DNA of 64,000 nucleotides from Harmothoe impar (Eukaryota > Annelida > Polychaeta > Phyllodocida > Polynoidae): the NCBI GenBank assembly GCA_947462335.1, contig OX381704.1, positions 25,195,955-25,259,954 of the forward strand. The letters are read 5' to 3'. The translations under genes were made by a program, and so were the position numbers. Below the pieces are notes generated by a model, which saw nothing but the letters and a program-made list of their open reading frames with translations, had not been told where the DNA came from and did no database searches. Below, one piece after another: positions 46,710-57,839 of this stretch (position 1 is the first letter of the stretch; every line of letters starts with the position of its first letter).

Positions 46710-48380
46710 TCAAATTGCCAGGCTATTTCCAAGGCCTACGTTTGACGTGAGTGTAGCAACTACCCACTTTGTATCTGTTTTACCCTTTATTCGGGAGCTC
46801 ATTAGGTAGAATGAGTGGTCCAGCCTTGCTGTTATAAATTGACCCCATTTACTGGAGAGCAGTTTACCAGGTGCGCTACTACCTGTTCCACCTCCTCTGA
46901 AGTATGGCCTGCTGCCTCTCCAGCAGACTGACTTGGCAGGTGGGTCTACACCCATCCCTCCCCCAGTGTCATCTAGCTCTCCGCCTCTAAGGGAGAATGG
47001 CTTGGCAGGTGGGTCTACACCCATCCCACCCCCACTATCATCTAGCTCTCCACCTCTAAGGGAGAATGGTTTGGCAGGTGGGTCTACACCCATCCCGCCC
47101 CCACTATCATCTAGCTCTTCACCTCTAAGGGAGAGTGGCTTGGCAGGTAGGGCCATAGCCATCCCACCCCAACTGTCATTTAGCTCTCCACCTCTAAGGG
47201 AGAATGGCTTGGCAGGTGGGTCTACACCCATCCCGCCCCCACTGTCATCTAGCTCTCCACCTCTAAGGGAGAACGGCTTGGCAGGTGGGTCTACATCCAT
47301 CCCACCCCCACTGTCATCTAGCTCTCCACCTCTAAGGGAGAACGGCTTGGCAGGCGGGTCTGCACCCTGCCTGTCACTAACGGGGACTGGCGGGGCAGCT
47401 GTTTTGGTACCCGGCCTGTCTCCAACGGGGACCTGTGGCGCAGCTGTGTCGGTACTCGGCCAGTCTCTAACGGGGACCGGCGGGGCAGCTGTGTCGGTAA
47501 TCGGCCTGTCTCTGATGGGGACTGGCTGGGAAGCTGTCTCGGTACCCGGCCTGTCTCTAAAAGGGACCGGCCGGGTAGCTGTGTCGATACCCGGCCCGTC
47601 ACTAACAGGGACTGGCGGGGCAGCTGTCTTGGTACCCGGCCTGTCACCAACGGGGACTGGCGGGGCAGCTGTGTCAGTACCTGGCCTGTCTTTAACGGGG
47701 ACTGGCTGGGCAGCTGTGTCAGAACGCGGCCTGTCTTTAACGGGGACCACCTGGGCAGGTGCATCGATATCCGGTCTGCCTCTAGCGAGGACTGGCTGGG
47801 CAGGTTTATCGGTACCCGGCCTTCCCTTAACGGGGACCGGCTGGGCAGCTGTGTCGGTACCCAGCCTGTCTTTAACGGGGACCAGCTGGGCAGGTGCATC
47901 GATACCCTGTCTGCCTCTAAAGGGGCCCAGCCAGGCAGCTGCATTGGTACCTGGTTCTCTTTTAATGGGAACAGGCTGGGAACCAGGCCTTTGTTCAGGC
48001 TTGGGCCACATGTGTGAAGCAGAAGATACATGATTAGAAGGTGCATTCCTTCTGTGCCATTTTTCCTTACAGATATGTGGCCCATACACACTGTCTTCCA
48101 CCCTACCAGTAGTACCACGGCATTCAGATAGCCATAAATCGGCAATTCTGTCTAATCGCTCAACCACTCCCTCTATCAGTCTCTCCTGCATTCTATCCAT
48201 ACGAGCAAACATCTCTATCTGCAATGCTGTAAGCTGTGATTGCAGACTATGTATGGATGATGGCATGGAGCCTGCAGAGGAGGAGCAATTCTCAGATCCA
48301 TGAGACTCACTACGAGTCTCATATCCTGAGTGGATTCGGCTGGAGGCCCGAGACCCCGCCCGGTTGTCAGACAGAGACAT
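46710..48380 (-). CDS. Repeat-rich 556-residue protein of the LTR element
   Basis: Single intact frame in the element. Residues 1-40 are Ser/Arg-rich. About 41-85 form a likely coiled coil (LQSQLTALQIEMFARMDRMQ followed by ERLIEGVVERLDRI). Residues 134-343 are fourteen 15-residue repeats (consensus about APPVPVKDRPGTDTA). Residues 344-504 are seven 23-residue repeats containing AKPFSLRGGELDDSGGGM, the last one degenerate. A unique tail of 52 residues follows. The N-terminal coiled coil and position suggest a Gag-like structural protein, but I see no CCHC knuckle or capsid motif. No similarity to a named family is recognised. The repeats leave long frames open on the opposite strand too, so coding on this strand is inferred from the element orientation and the non-repetitive ends. 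Confidence 0.65.
   Translation of the reverse strand: MSLSDNRAGSRASSRIHSGYETRSESHGSENCSSSAGSMPSSIHSLQSQLTALQIEMFARMDRMQERLIEGVVERLDRIADLWLSECRGTTGRVEDSVYGPHICKEKWHRRNAPSNHVSSASHMWPKPEQRPGSQPVPIKREPGTNAAAWLGPFRGRQGIDAPAQLVPVKDRLGTDTAAQPVPVKGRPGTDKPAQPVLARGRPDIDAPAQVVPVKDRPRSDTAAQPVPVKDRPGTDTAAPPVPVGDRPGTKTAAPPVPVSDGPGIDTATRPVPFRDRPGTETASQPVPIRDRPITDTAAPPVPVRDWPSTDTAAPQVPVGDRPGTKTAAPPVPVSDRQGADPPAKPFSLRGGELDDSGGGMDVDPPAKPFSLRGGELDDSGGGMGVDPPAKPFSLRGGELNDSWGGMAMALPAKPLSLRGEELDDSGGGMGVDPPAKPFSLRGGELDDSGGGMGVDPPAKPFSLRGGELDDTGGGMGVDPPAKSVCWRGSRPYFRGGGTGSSAPGKLLSSKWGQFITARLDHSFYLMSSRIKGKTDTKWVVATLTSNVGLGNSLAI
46869..47351 (-). repeat. 69-bp tandem repeats (seven units)
   Basis: Units of 69 bp, for example starting 46932, 47001, 47070, 47139, 47208 and 47277 (cttggcaggtgggtctacac...). 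Highly similar to each other, the fourth being the most diverged; the unit at the gene's 3' side is degenerate. Encodes the 23-residue repeats. Confidence 0.9.
47352..47981 (-). repeat. 45-bp tandem repeats (fourteen units)
   Basis: Units of 45 bp (aacggggactggcggggcag...gtacccggcctgtc), more diverged than the 69-bp array, coding for 15-residue Pro/Val/Asp/Thr repeats. The period is a multiple of three with stop-free codons in several frames. Confidence 0.9.
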
Positions 48381-51285
48381 CCTGGAGCGATAGATTGAAT
48401 CTCAAATTTACAAGAACAATTAAATACATTTACCTGGTTTGGTGAGCCTAGCCACACATAAGTGTGACCAGGTGGGGTGTACTGTAGTCTGTCCTGTTGA
48501 AGTGTTAGCCAGGTGCAAACAATGATTTCTTTTTCTTTTAAATATTTAGTCAAATATAGAAGAGGAGATAAATAGACTGCTAAAGTCTCAGCAAAAATCA
48601 AAGTGGTACTGCTTGGAAAGAGGTATTGAAGGGTGTATACATCACATACAGTGCCTAATTACCATAAGGTCAGACTATGCTTAAGGCTAGGTCAATGGTA
48701 CAACTTAGTGCCCATTCAATAATCTGTGAGTTTTTACAATAATCATCTTAATTTTGATGAGTTGCACATAAGCCTGGCTGTAATACCCCTTTTATTGATA
48801 TAACTATGTTGCTGATGTACACATGCAAATAAAAAGATAAAAATAAGAGCAAGTAACAATGGATTTATAGTCAGGTCAAAGTCAGGCTTGCTAATTGTGC
48901 AAGTGAAGTAAGGATTATCTGCCCTAGATGTAACCAAAATCTGAATACAGGCACAGAACAATACAGTTACTATATATGTGCTCAAGGCCTGTGGTTGTGG
49001 CCTTATATGTCTTTTCTTTCTTTTCTTTCTAATTAAACTTTGGAAAGTACCTTGACCTGACAGTGGGTAAGACACTGATATCAATGATTACCATACATCT
49101 GTGTACTCCATGAAACACCAATATATCTGAATAACAGTACCTAAGTATACACAGTTAGATATAAATGTAAGGGGAAGGCTGTCTAGACAGCTATCTAGTT
49201 TGGCAAAGTGTTGTGAAACTACTGTCAATAGAAACAGCTGGGACTCTTAGAACCTGTTCACAACACTCAGATTCTATTGGCAAAGAGTAGACAATCTAGT
49301 CAGAAAAGGGGACAAATAGTCAATATTAAAGAAGTCTTTAAGTGACTTCTGATAGCAATTACTACAATTGGCAAAATAACTATTTGTCAAAATATGCTCA
49401 GAATACAGAGAACTGTGATAATATGTCACAGAATATTTTCAAAACAAAGTCTATTCTATAGAAGGAAAGGGAATGAGTTTGATAGACTGGTATGGGTGTC
49501 TAGAACTGCCCCCAAGATGATGACATAAACAGGACTGTGTCTGTGGTAAGGTGTCACAGAGGTCAGGGTGCAGGGGGAGGCAAGGACAACAGTGCTGACA
49601 ACTGGAGATTAATGGGATAGGACTGAGGGGGTGGTTACACAGGAACTGGAAGCTGCCCCCACAATTACTCAAATGTACCTCAATGACTCAGGAAATATTC
49701 TCAAGAAGTGCACTTGAGTGACTCAAACCATTTTCAGGAAGTGTACCTGAGTGACTCAAACTATTTTAAAGAAATGCCCCTGAGTGACTCAAGAATTGCA
49801 CCCAATTTACACTTTGAATTACCTTGAAAGTGTGACATTGGAATTATAACAGGATGTCCTGAGCAGATCTAAGAGCTTTCTAGACAAGATTTAGAATTTA
49901 TAATAGAATTTCTGTCTTGGAAATAGGGAGATGCTAAGCCTTTCCAAAGAGACAGAAATACTCTTTTATATATATTCAGACTGATAATCCATGTGTATAG
50001 ATTCAAGACCCAGTCTAGATAACCTACTAGCAAAATTATCTGGTGGAGTTTGAAACTGCTTAGGAATAGTTTAGTACATTGACAATGTGTATTCCCTGTG
50101 AATCCTGCCTTCTACACAGATAGAAACTACCAGAAAATTACCTTATAAAACGAAAATTCTAACAAGGATTATCCTAGTTCAGACTTAAATATGGAAAATG
50201 TATTGTAAAAGTTCTGCCAAACAATGAATTATATCATAACATGCCAGAACGAATTCTACTGGGACTTAAACTATGAAAATAACCACCAAACCAGGGAAAG
50301 GCATAGATTAGCCTTAACTCTACATGTATTACAAGACACCCAGATTTTCGTTTTTCTAGTATAAGGGTATAATGACTAGACTTTCAGAATAGTAGTTAAA
50401 GGGTTTGTGGACATGTGGTGCCTGCTGCTGCTATACATGCTATACAAAGCTAGAGACATGTGGTATTGGTATGTGTGTATTTGGGGTGGGGGGTATACCA
50501 TACAGATCCACTGCTGGTATACGTTTTATAATGTAGGTATCACCCAACTACCTTAGTTTGTATCTACAAAGGTCCCAGACTTTACAAGTAAAGTGTGTGA
50601 ATTTGATAACCATTAAGCACCAACTTATCTAAAAGATGTATAGCAGTATTTTAATTACTAGCACTTCAGAACTGGATTTTAAGAGAGGTCTATCAATCCA
50701 AATCACAACTGAGTGTAAAGGGCTATGCACCTTTTAACAGCCTAAACAGGTTGTCTATACAGGCTGTCTGCCACGTGGTGACAACCAGGGACTGAGGAAG
50801 GTCGGGAGGGGAGGGGGTAGTGCTGGGTGCTCAGAGAATGGCAGCAAATACACATGAATTTCACTCCTGATTTTAAAATAACATAGGGCCTTTCAAGTCA
50901 GTCTATGTAATTAGTCTGGTTTTACCAGGGCTAAGGAATGATTTTACAAGTGATTATAATGATTTAATATAACAATAGGAAATGACAATATTGTTACAGG
51001 GTGTCACCCACGTGGATTTTACTTCTGTTTTAGACAAGGGGAAACACCGATTTCTACACCCAATAATGTATAAGATGAACTATAAAAAGAATGGGTTTTA
51101 AAAGAGATTAGAGAAACCAAGCAGTGGGCAAGACTACCACATGGAGACAGATGGAAAGTATACCAGGGAGGACCTCCTGCGTCTGGCTATACTACCCAGT
51201 TAGGGCCATGTGGTGAAACAAAGAACAGATGATGGAAGTATCAGTGATGATGGAAATCACTGAGGTCCCACCAGCTGCCACCAGT
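48381..51285 (-). other. Long leader between the 5' LTR and the ORF
   Basis: 2.9 kb without a frame above about 130 codons. No retroviral-type enzyme motif is visible. Tandem 'gtgactcaa...aagtgcac' repeats lie near 49680-49800 (four loose units). Could contain a splice donor or packaging signals, not identifiable by eye. Confidence 0.5.
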
Positions 51286-51777
51286 TGTAACAGGGTAGCT
51301 GGATGGGGCTAATTTAGTGGTAGGTGCCGAGATGAGGGACTATTAAAAGGTGGTGGGTACTAGCTACCCTTTACAAAGGAAGTGAAACAAACACAAAGAA
51401 ATATATCTAAAGAATATATATTGTCTAATAGCAATGATACAAGGAGTACACAAATGCAAGGAGTACACAAATGCAATGATCAGTGCCTTACCTCAATCCT
51501 GTAGTGTCCACTTGTCCTCTCATCCCACTGCCACTAACCACCAAGCAGAGTCTGTGTCTGTGGGGGTCAATGTGGCTACCAGGGAATCAGGATCAAGTCT
51601 GTCTGAGTGGGGGGCTGCATGTCCCTTATGATACCTTGAGTTACTCAGTACCAGGAATTCAGCCCACCACTCAGTTCTAGGGAAGCCAGGAAGTAGGGTG
51701 TTTCTGGTGCAAGGAAAGGGTGGTGGGTGAGAGGCTATAGGGTGCAATGACACTCAGCATTGCTGGGTCCCGTTACA
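51286..51777 (-). repeat. 5' LTR of the minus-strand LTR element
   Basis: 492 bp, near-identical to 44450-44941. In minus orientation it precedes the primer-binding-site-like sequence at 51283-51266. The promoter and polyadenylation signal presumably lie within it. Confidence 0.92.
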
Positions 51778-52322
51778 GTATAGATTTATTTAATTTCTTG
51801 TTAGGGCTATTCATGTTCATACTGTGCATATACTGTATGTCACTTTTAAAGGCTTCTTATATCTGGGAAAAGTGCCTATTGAACCGCTCACAATAAAAGT
51901 GGGAATAGAAGATTATATCAAAACTGATTTTGTATTGACAGTAAACAAGTCTTAGTCAACCACTGTGAACACATCCTAGCTTCTGACCCTGGCGAAACTG
52001 ACACACCTGATAACCAACTGGTGACTGTAGCGCAATGTGCCATGACCGTACCACCGTCAGATAGCGTGGGATGGCTGCTCTCACAACCTTTTCTCAGTGT
52101 CTCCAGTGGTCCATTGTAGCCTTTTCCCCTCCCGGCTAGGCCCACCTTCGTCAACACTGATATCTGCTATCTCTTTACCAGTCGCAAGTGTATTATGCTT
52201 CTACGGGTTGAAGCGGATCGGTGCAAGTCTCATGGGAGACCAGGACACTGAAGGTTCACCGCAGTCTGTCTACCGACACTTACAGACGCGACTCTTGTCA
52301 GGACAACTTCTTTCACTTGGGA

Positions 52323-52412
52323 AGATTTGGTGCCAGGTCTTCTCTGGGGATCGAACCCAGGACCTCTCACAAACTTGTCCAGTGACTTGCTCGCTAGGCC
52401 ACCAAATCTCCT
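52323..52412 (-). ncRNA. tRNA-like SINE module
   Basis: On the minus strand the ends agatttggtg / caccaaatct pair as an acceptor-like stem, with A-box-like tggcctagcgagcaagtcac and B box gggttcgatcc. No tail or second copy is recognised, so SINE or pseudogene status is open. Confidence 0.45.
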
Positions 52413-52861
52413 TGTACAATCATGGTGTATTCCCCCCTCAAATAGGTACCAGAACACACAACAGTGAGGAGACACACAGTATTCTCAAAGATCACATAAT
52501 TTCTTACCAGTTACCAGTAAGCTATATAACTTACCTTGGGGATTAATATGTTATGACATGAAGTGGTTCTTAGACAATACAAAGACCGCCCTTATTGAGG
52601 GATGCCAATGCACTGACGAATAATAACATAATTTGAAGGGCTTGATATCTATTATAAAGACAATAGTTAATCAGCTATTAATAAGCCCTGCTTTTACAGC
52701 CTTGCAGAACCTCTAATAAGATCTTACATGTGATGGTTATTTGGTTTACGCAAAGTACATGTGTGTATAGTTGAAGAGAAAAAACTTCCCATCTATTTCC
52801 AATATGGATTGAGTGATATTATGGTCCTTCTTAGAAATTAAACATTTCCATTTGACAGTGA

Positions 52862-52932
52862 GGCCCATTGGGAATCGAGCCAGGGATCTTTAAGTTCGCA
52901 GTCCAAAGACTTGCCTACTGAGCTACTGCGAC
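52862..52932 (-). ncRNA. tRNA-like SINE module
   Basis: Minus strand has gcagtagctcagtaggcaag (A-box-like), a plausible anticodon arm around tttggactgcgaacttaaa and B-box-like ggctcgattcc. Acceptor pairing is poor, so probably a tRNA-derived SINE piece. Confidence 0.4.
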
Positions 52933-53279
52933 AGCTACTATATGGCTGTAAGAATGTAGCATAGGTGTATGATAGACATTTACTGCTGCTGCCCCCTTTT
53001 GTATATGATATACACCTATCTGACCACAAGTGTGTAAGCAGGTAAGTGAGTTGACAAAAAGTGTGTTACAATTCATAAGTGTGTTAAATCTCAAAGTGTG
53101 TTGCAAATTTATGTGTGTTACTCTTTAAGCATGTTCCCACAACACACTGTTCTTAGAGTGTACAACCGAAAGTGTATGTTATCATGATTAAGACGTATCC
53201 AACGCCAACGGGGCATGCTGTGCATCATCACTACTGGCATCAAATCCTATTATTAGCTCTTTAATTATTTTCCCATTAG

Positions 53280-55240
53280 TCATTTAAATGTAATTGAAAA
53301 CATTCTAAGGAGGCTGGAGATGTCTGCACTGTCTCTATTTAAAAGAGGTGACCCCCGAGGTTTCTCACCCTCTTCATGAATGTATTGTTAAGGAATCACC
53401 CGCCATGAGGCAAGATGAAATTAATTTGGATTCCTGTCAGGAACTTATTCTTGGAGAGAATTGCTCATTCATTTCACATTTGAAATAAGAACACCCGTTA
53501 AAATCTGGACCATTTTCTTTACACCAAGGATAATACATTTTCAATACGTTCTTATGTTGAAAGATTGTTCACAGTAATCTACATTTTCAGATTTAATGTA
53601 ATTAGATCCAAAGCTGGTAAATCAGCGGTAGTTACCAGGAAGAAGACTGGTTACTGAACCGGTAGAGTATACTTTTGCTAGTTGAGCAGAAAACGACATC
53701 ACCACCTGTATAAGGTTATATTTCTCACAGATCCATTTTATGTATCAGCAATATAACTCAATTAGGTTTTACTTTCAGTTACACTGCCCATTAGAAAAGA
53801 CACTATCCTCCATACCAATATCCCCGGTTGGTATGTCAGTGTAAATATGCTCTCATATTAAAAGGACCGTTTATAGTTGCCAAAGGTTGTCAATAGGTTG
53901 TAACCTGACACAGGCTGCGTATAAACTGTACCACGTTGTGAGGGTGCAGGTTGTAAATAGGTAACCAAAATGATGAACACAACCTGACTATAAATTACCT
54001 GATTGCATGTATACCAGGGAGGTGCAATGTTTTTCCTGTTTAGGGAAATTACAATTGAAGTGACACTCTAGCTGTTCCTAGACTGCCGTCCCGTGTATGG
54101 CAAAGGGATGGAGTGGGAGATCTGATTATCCCCAACTCTCACTCTCACTGATCGATATTCTATTACTATGAATGACTCAAATCTTTACTAGATATACTGC
54201 CGATCTTTATGTGCATGCCAACAAATTAACCATTTTACTATAGATACATATAGTTAAGAAATGACGAATGTACTACTATGCGGTTATAATTATAGCAGTA
54301 TGATGCAAAAGCCCTTATGTTACTCGGTTCTATAACACAAACAACACCTGTACCGAGCCACCAATTCCCTAATAACTGACCTATACATAATGCAGGATGG
54401 AGCGGAGTCGTCTATTATTGTAGAGCCTGGAGATGGTTTCAAGGCAGCCTTCAGCTGTGCAGTTTATCTCCAGGGAGAGCCAGGACATGACCATCAGTCT
54501 CCTCCATTCCCAGGAGGAAGGTGCATTAACTGCAAGTGTATTAGGTAGTGTTTTTTCTCGCAATAGGGGGGTCATGAATCTGAGTGGACAAATTATGTGA
54601 ACCCCTCTTATAACAATTAGTTGTCAGCCATATTTAAAAAAATGTTAGACCGAAAGCAATTTTCTAAAGTGCATTGAAAAAGTCTTGTCAGCAATCCCAA
54701 CAGTGTGCCACTCCTCCCTCTACCATTAACTCTTATTAATAATACCAGTTATTGAGATCCAATTATAATAATTAATGTAATTGTTATTCTTAGGTGGCTC
54801 GATAACGCTCTGCAGCGCTTTATTTAACAAAATAATGAGAGCCCTGGGTCTCTTTACACCGAGCCTCATTTATAGAGGTATTGTTAAATAAACACCAGAT
54901 CATGAGGTAAGCTAGGATTAATTTGGAATTCTCTCAGTAATTTCCCCCCAGTGAGAAGTGCTAAAAATATCCAAGTGTTAATTACAGTCATAATTCCATT
55001 CCTCATTTATGATTATGACCTGTTCCTCACCAATATACTTTCGGTACATCTCAGGGTGCTTATATAAACAGTTAATCGTCATCCTAAATTTCAGATGATG
55101 AGAGCAGTGAAAAACATACAGATCTGGGCAAATCCTTAAAGGAACTGGCTGATTCATTGGAGCTTCCTATTGTGTCATTAATCATTCTGGAAGGCCATGC
55201 TCTTTTGTTTATCTGAGGTACGAGCAAATAAGCTAGCAAA
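53280..55240. repeat. R3 - Rx - R3 blocks
   Basis: R3 at 53320-53450 ('cgccatgaggcaagatgaaa'), Rx at 54390-54550 ('atgcaggatggagcggagtc', 'cattcccaggaggaa') and R3 again at 54820-54960 ('aaacaccagatcatgaggta'). The frame at 54381-54575 lies in Rx and is not conserved. No gene. Confidence 0.55.
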
Positions 55241-56140
55241 TTGCTGGCTTCGGGTGGGTGATTCCCCTTAGTTGATTCCTATTTGCTGGGTTTTTGGGAT
55301 GCAGATTACAGAAGTGTTTTGCATTCGCACTTTAAACATCTATGTTATTGCATATATATTTAGTTAAAGTGATTATGTAAAGAAGGTTGATGGTCCAGTA
55401 CACCTAACGATGGTCTGAACGGGCATAAGGTTAGCTATCAGCCCTACAAGAGTAGCTGTATGCATCTTAGCACCTCAATAAGGTTCACACCAGGTGCAGC
55501 CATTCCCTGCACGTTCTCCCCCTGTGCTAGTCTAAGGCAGCCTTAGGCTTATTCAATTCACAGCTTTAAGCTGCATCCACTGCAGCCTTGCCCACTCCAC
55601 GGTAGCCTGGTGGGTCATTCACTAGATTTCTGCCGCTGTCACAGAAGTTATAGAGAGAATCTAAACAACTGCTATAATCAGAGCCTGCAGCCAGCTGGTA
55701 TTGTCAGATTACATGCTGAAACATGCCTACATTGGTTTAATGTAGACTAGGTAAAACTATTTATCTAAATGATTGCAGTCCTTTTATGAATATCCTATTA
55801 TAACATAACTTTAAAACAGATGGACAGGGTGCATCATGGCTATGCGCTTATGCATATGTTAATCAATGCTCATAGTCAATATTTCATAGTTGAAGCACAT
55901 TCATGGTTGTGATGAATAAACTGATGGCACTACAAGCAGCTGGTATGCTGTATGGCCCGCTACCTCCTTGTGGAACAGTACTGTCTACACACAAGCCGTC
56001 AGTTTATAAATGCTACTGCAGGTGGGGTCCAGATTGGGTAATGCGTTTAGGATGGATACCATCAAACTAGTATTATCATTCTACCCTACCAACCCTCAGC
56101 CCCCCACCGAAATAAGACCTATCAGCACCTGGCTGTGTCT
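55241..56140. repeat. Gene-free stretch ending in R1 copy
   Basis: 55960-56140 is a degenerate R1 ('gatggataccatcaaactag', 'cgaaataagacctatcagca'). The rest shows nothing recognisable. Confidence 0.45.
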
Positions 56141-56460
56141 CACGACCTTGGGACAATGTTTTTGTCTCTGATCGAGTGCCGTCTCTGACCGGGTGCCGTC
56201 TCTGACCGGCTGCCGTCTCTGACCGGCTGCCGTCTCTGACCGGCTGCCGTCTCTGACCAGGTGTCAGAAAAAGGTGTTTTAAAAAGAATTATACTAATAT
56301 ATATAAGGATTTGGAAAAACGTTATGGCGGTTGTTATATAATCATAGTTATAATTATAATTAGCCTCCTGCTGCTAGTATTTTGACCTTATCAAGCCAAG
56401 CCGGTCAGAGACGGCACCCGGTCAGAGACGGCACCTGGTCAGAGAGGGCAAAGGTTCATC
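56140..56460. mobile_element. Foldback element with tandem 17-bp terminal repeats, copy 2
   Basis: Left arm 56163-56262 has six 17-bp units (gtgccgtctctgaccgg type). Right arm 56401-56449 has about three inverted units (ccggtcagagacggcac). The spacer is AT-rich. Same design as 8346-8660 and lies against an R1 copy. Confidence 0.7.
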
Positions 56461-56739
56461 ACAGTATATGGAGATGATGAGAGTAGTTTGAGAGCCGAAC
56501 TGATATGCTATATATGGATTGGGCTGCTATAGCCTACTAACGCAAAGTCATATGGTATACCTATATTACGATCCTGTCTTTTTCTAAGAATACTATATAA
56601 TATTGTCTTTATTTGTGCTTTGCTGGAAAGTGCAACAATCCAGTGTACTCTGATACATAAAGAGAGGGTTTATCATACATGAATGACTACAAATCTGGGT
56701 TTGACATCTCAAGGTACGTGGCTGTACGAAGTGAAGCTG

Positions 56740-57180
56740 AGCTAACTAGTTTGTGACAGTTTAACGAAATCCCCAGATTATAACTATTGCTTACGGGGCT
56801 GGAAAGCCAACATGGGATGGCTCACAACCAAAGGGATGGTTCTCTGATTATAGGTTAGCTGGACATGCCCCCGAAACTACTTTAGCGGAAACCCAAGCCA
56901 TTACAAAGCTGTAATGTCTGTATTTGTGCAGAATGAACCCCCTTTATGGCCAGCTGATGAGAAAGGGAGATGGGCGTGCTCCTCCCCAAGGTCTCCCTGT
57001 ATGTAGGGTGGGCATTTTAGTGCGGTGGGATCTGGTTAGGGTAGGGGTGATAGGTGAGTGCAACACTGCCTGGTACACTGACCCAGCCTGTGGCTACCTT
57101 GTCTTTACAATCCGGACAACAAGCAATCAATGACTTTGAAGGATGTTATAAGGACGATGAAGCTTGTGCCTTCGCAATAA
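56740..57180. repeat. Dispersed repeat R8, copy 1
   Basis: 'ggctcacaaccaaagggatg', 'gctgtaatgtctg', 'ttatggccagctgatgagaa' and 'agg' match 63440-63890 in the same order. The frame at 56924-57133 is not conserved with 63608-63895. Confidence 0.55.
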
Positions 57181-57513
57181 ACCCTAGCCTCTAGCGCGAC
57201 CCATTGCTTAACCCAACCTCACGCCATCTTAAATGAAGCTTGCTGCAGAGTGCCAAATGATACAAAGATGGAAATAGAGATCCAGGAGTGTAGAGGGTAG
57301 AAGACGTTGTTGGTGGAATGGACTTTTTCTTGAAAAGCCACCCGCATATTATGGTAAGAGGGAAAGGTGCAATGGAAGTAAAAATGAAAAGAACATTTCT
57401 AAGTTTATCATAAACGCCATCCAGACTAAAAGCAACGCCCTTAAAATCAAGCTTGTGACATGTTTTCCGAATGGTGTTGAAATAACAAATAAAAAATGAA
57501 ATGTGCAATATTA

Positions 57514-57800
57514 GGCCAAATAAAAAAAAGGTTTGTTTCCGGTCACCCGACCGGGTCTAGCAAAACAGTGCCGGGTCCCCCTATTTTTTTTTATTATTAG
57601 AAAATTTTGCTCTTTTCCAGTTTTTACGGTTTGTAAATCGGACAATTATTAAGGATTTTACAGTAAAAACTCTAAAACAGGCCCCAAAAAGGTGAAAGCA
57701 AAAAAAAAAAAATTAAAAAAAAAAAAAAAAAATCCGACCGGCCGGGTCTCCTCTGTCAGACCATGTTATCGGAAACCAACCTTTTTTTTTTATTTTGGCC
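57514..57800. mobile_element. 287-bp MITE at a TA target
   Basis: Termini ggccaaataaaaaaaaggtt and its near-complement ending ttttattttggcc, both beside TA. Inner arms tttccggtcacccgaccggg and aatccgaccggccgggtctc are GC-rich and complementary. An incomplete sibling lies at 37500-37782. No ORF. Confidence 0.75.
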
Positions 57801-57839
57801 TAACTAAAATCGGGGCAGTATATTCTTGAAAGCCTTATC

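Larger units (their letters stand above)
44450..51777 (-). mobile_element. 7.3-kb non-autonomous LTR retrotransposon
   Basis: Complete element with two 492-bp LTRs (44450-44941 and 51286-51777), both TGTAAC...GTTACA, differing at 2 positions by eye, and a 4-bp duplication GTAT (44446-44449, 51778-51781). Orientation is minus: next to the right LTR the minus strand reads ac, then tggtggcagctggtggga (a primer-binding-site-like sequence), and next to the left LTR lies the purine tract aaggaggggagtg. Between the LTRs I find no protease, reverse transcriptase, RNase H or integrase motif in any frame, so replication must use proteins from another element. The only long frame is at 46710-48380. Confidence 0.9.
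44116..53162. mobile_element. Older TIR element with aaagtgtgtt subterminal repeats, host of the LTR element
   Basis: Left end tacactctaaaaacagtgtg (44116) and right end cacactgttcttagagtgta (to 53162) are inverted repeats, flanked by direct caac. Next to each end are clusters of 'aagtgtgtt' or its complement (44140-44260; 53050-53150), like transposase-binding repeats. Without the LTR element and its 4-bp duplication it would be about 1.7 kb. It also contains tRNA-like SINE pieces (44314-44385, 52323-52412, 52862-52932). No transposase seen. Confidence 0.65.

Noticed and set aside
46933..48033. 366-codon + strand open frame rich in Pro/Ser and Gly repeats
   Set aside because: Antisense reading of the minisatellite in the LTR element. 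LTR orientation, purine tract and PBS-like sequence all place the sense strand on minus.
47318..48145. 275-codon second minus-strand frame in the same array
   Set aside because: Open only because the 45-bp period avoids stops. It lacks the non-repetitive N- and C-terminal parts of the 556-codon frame.
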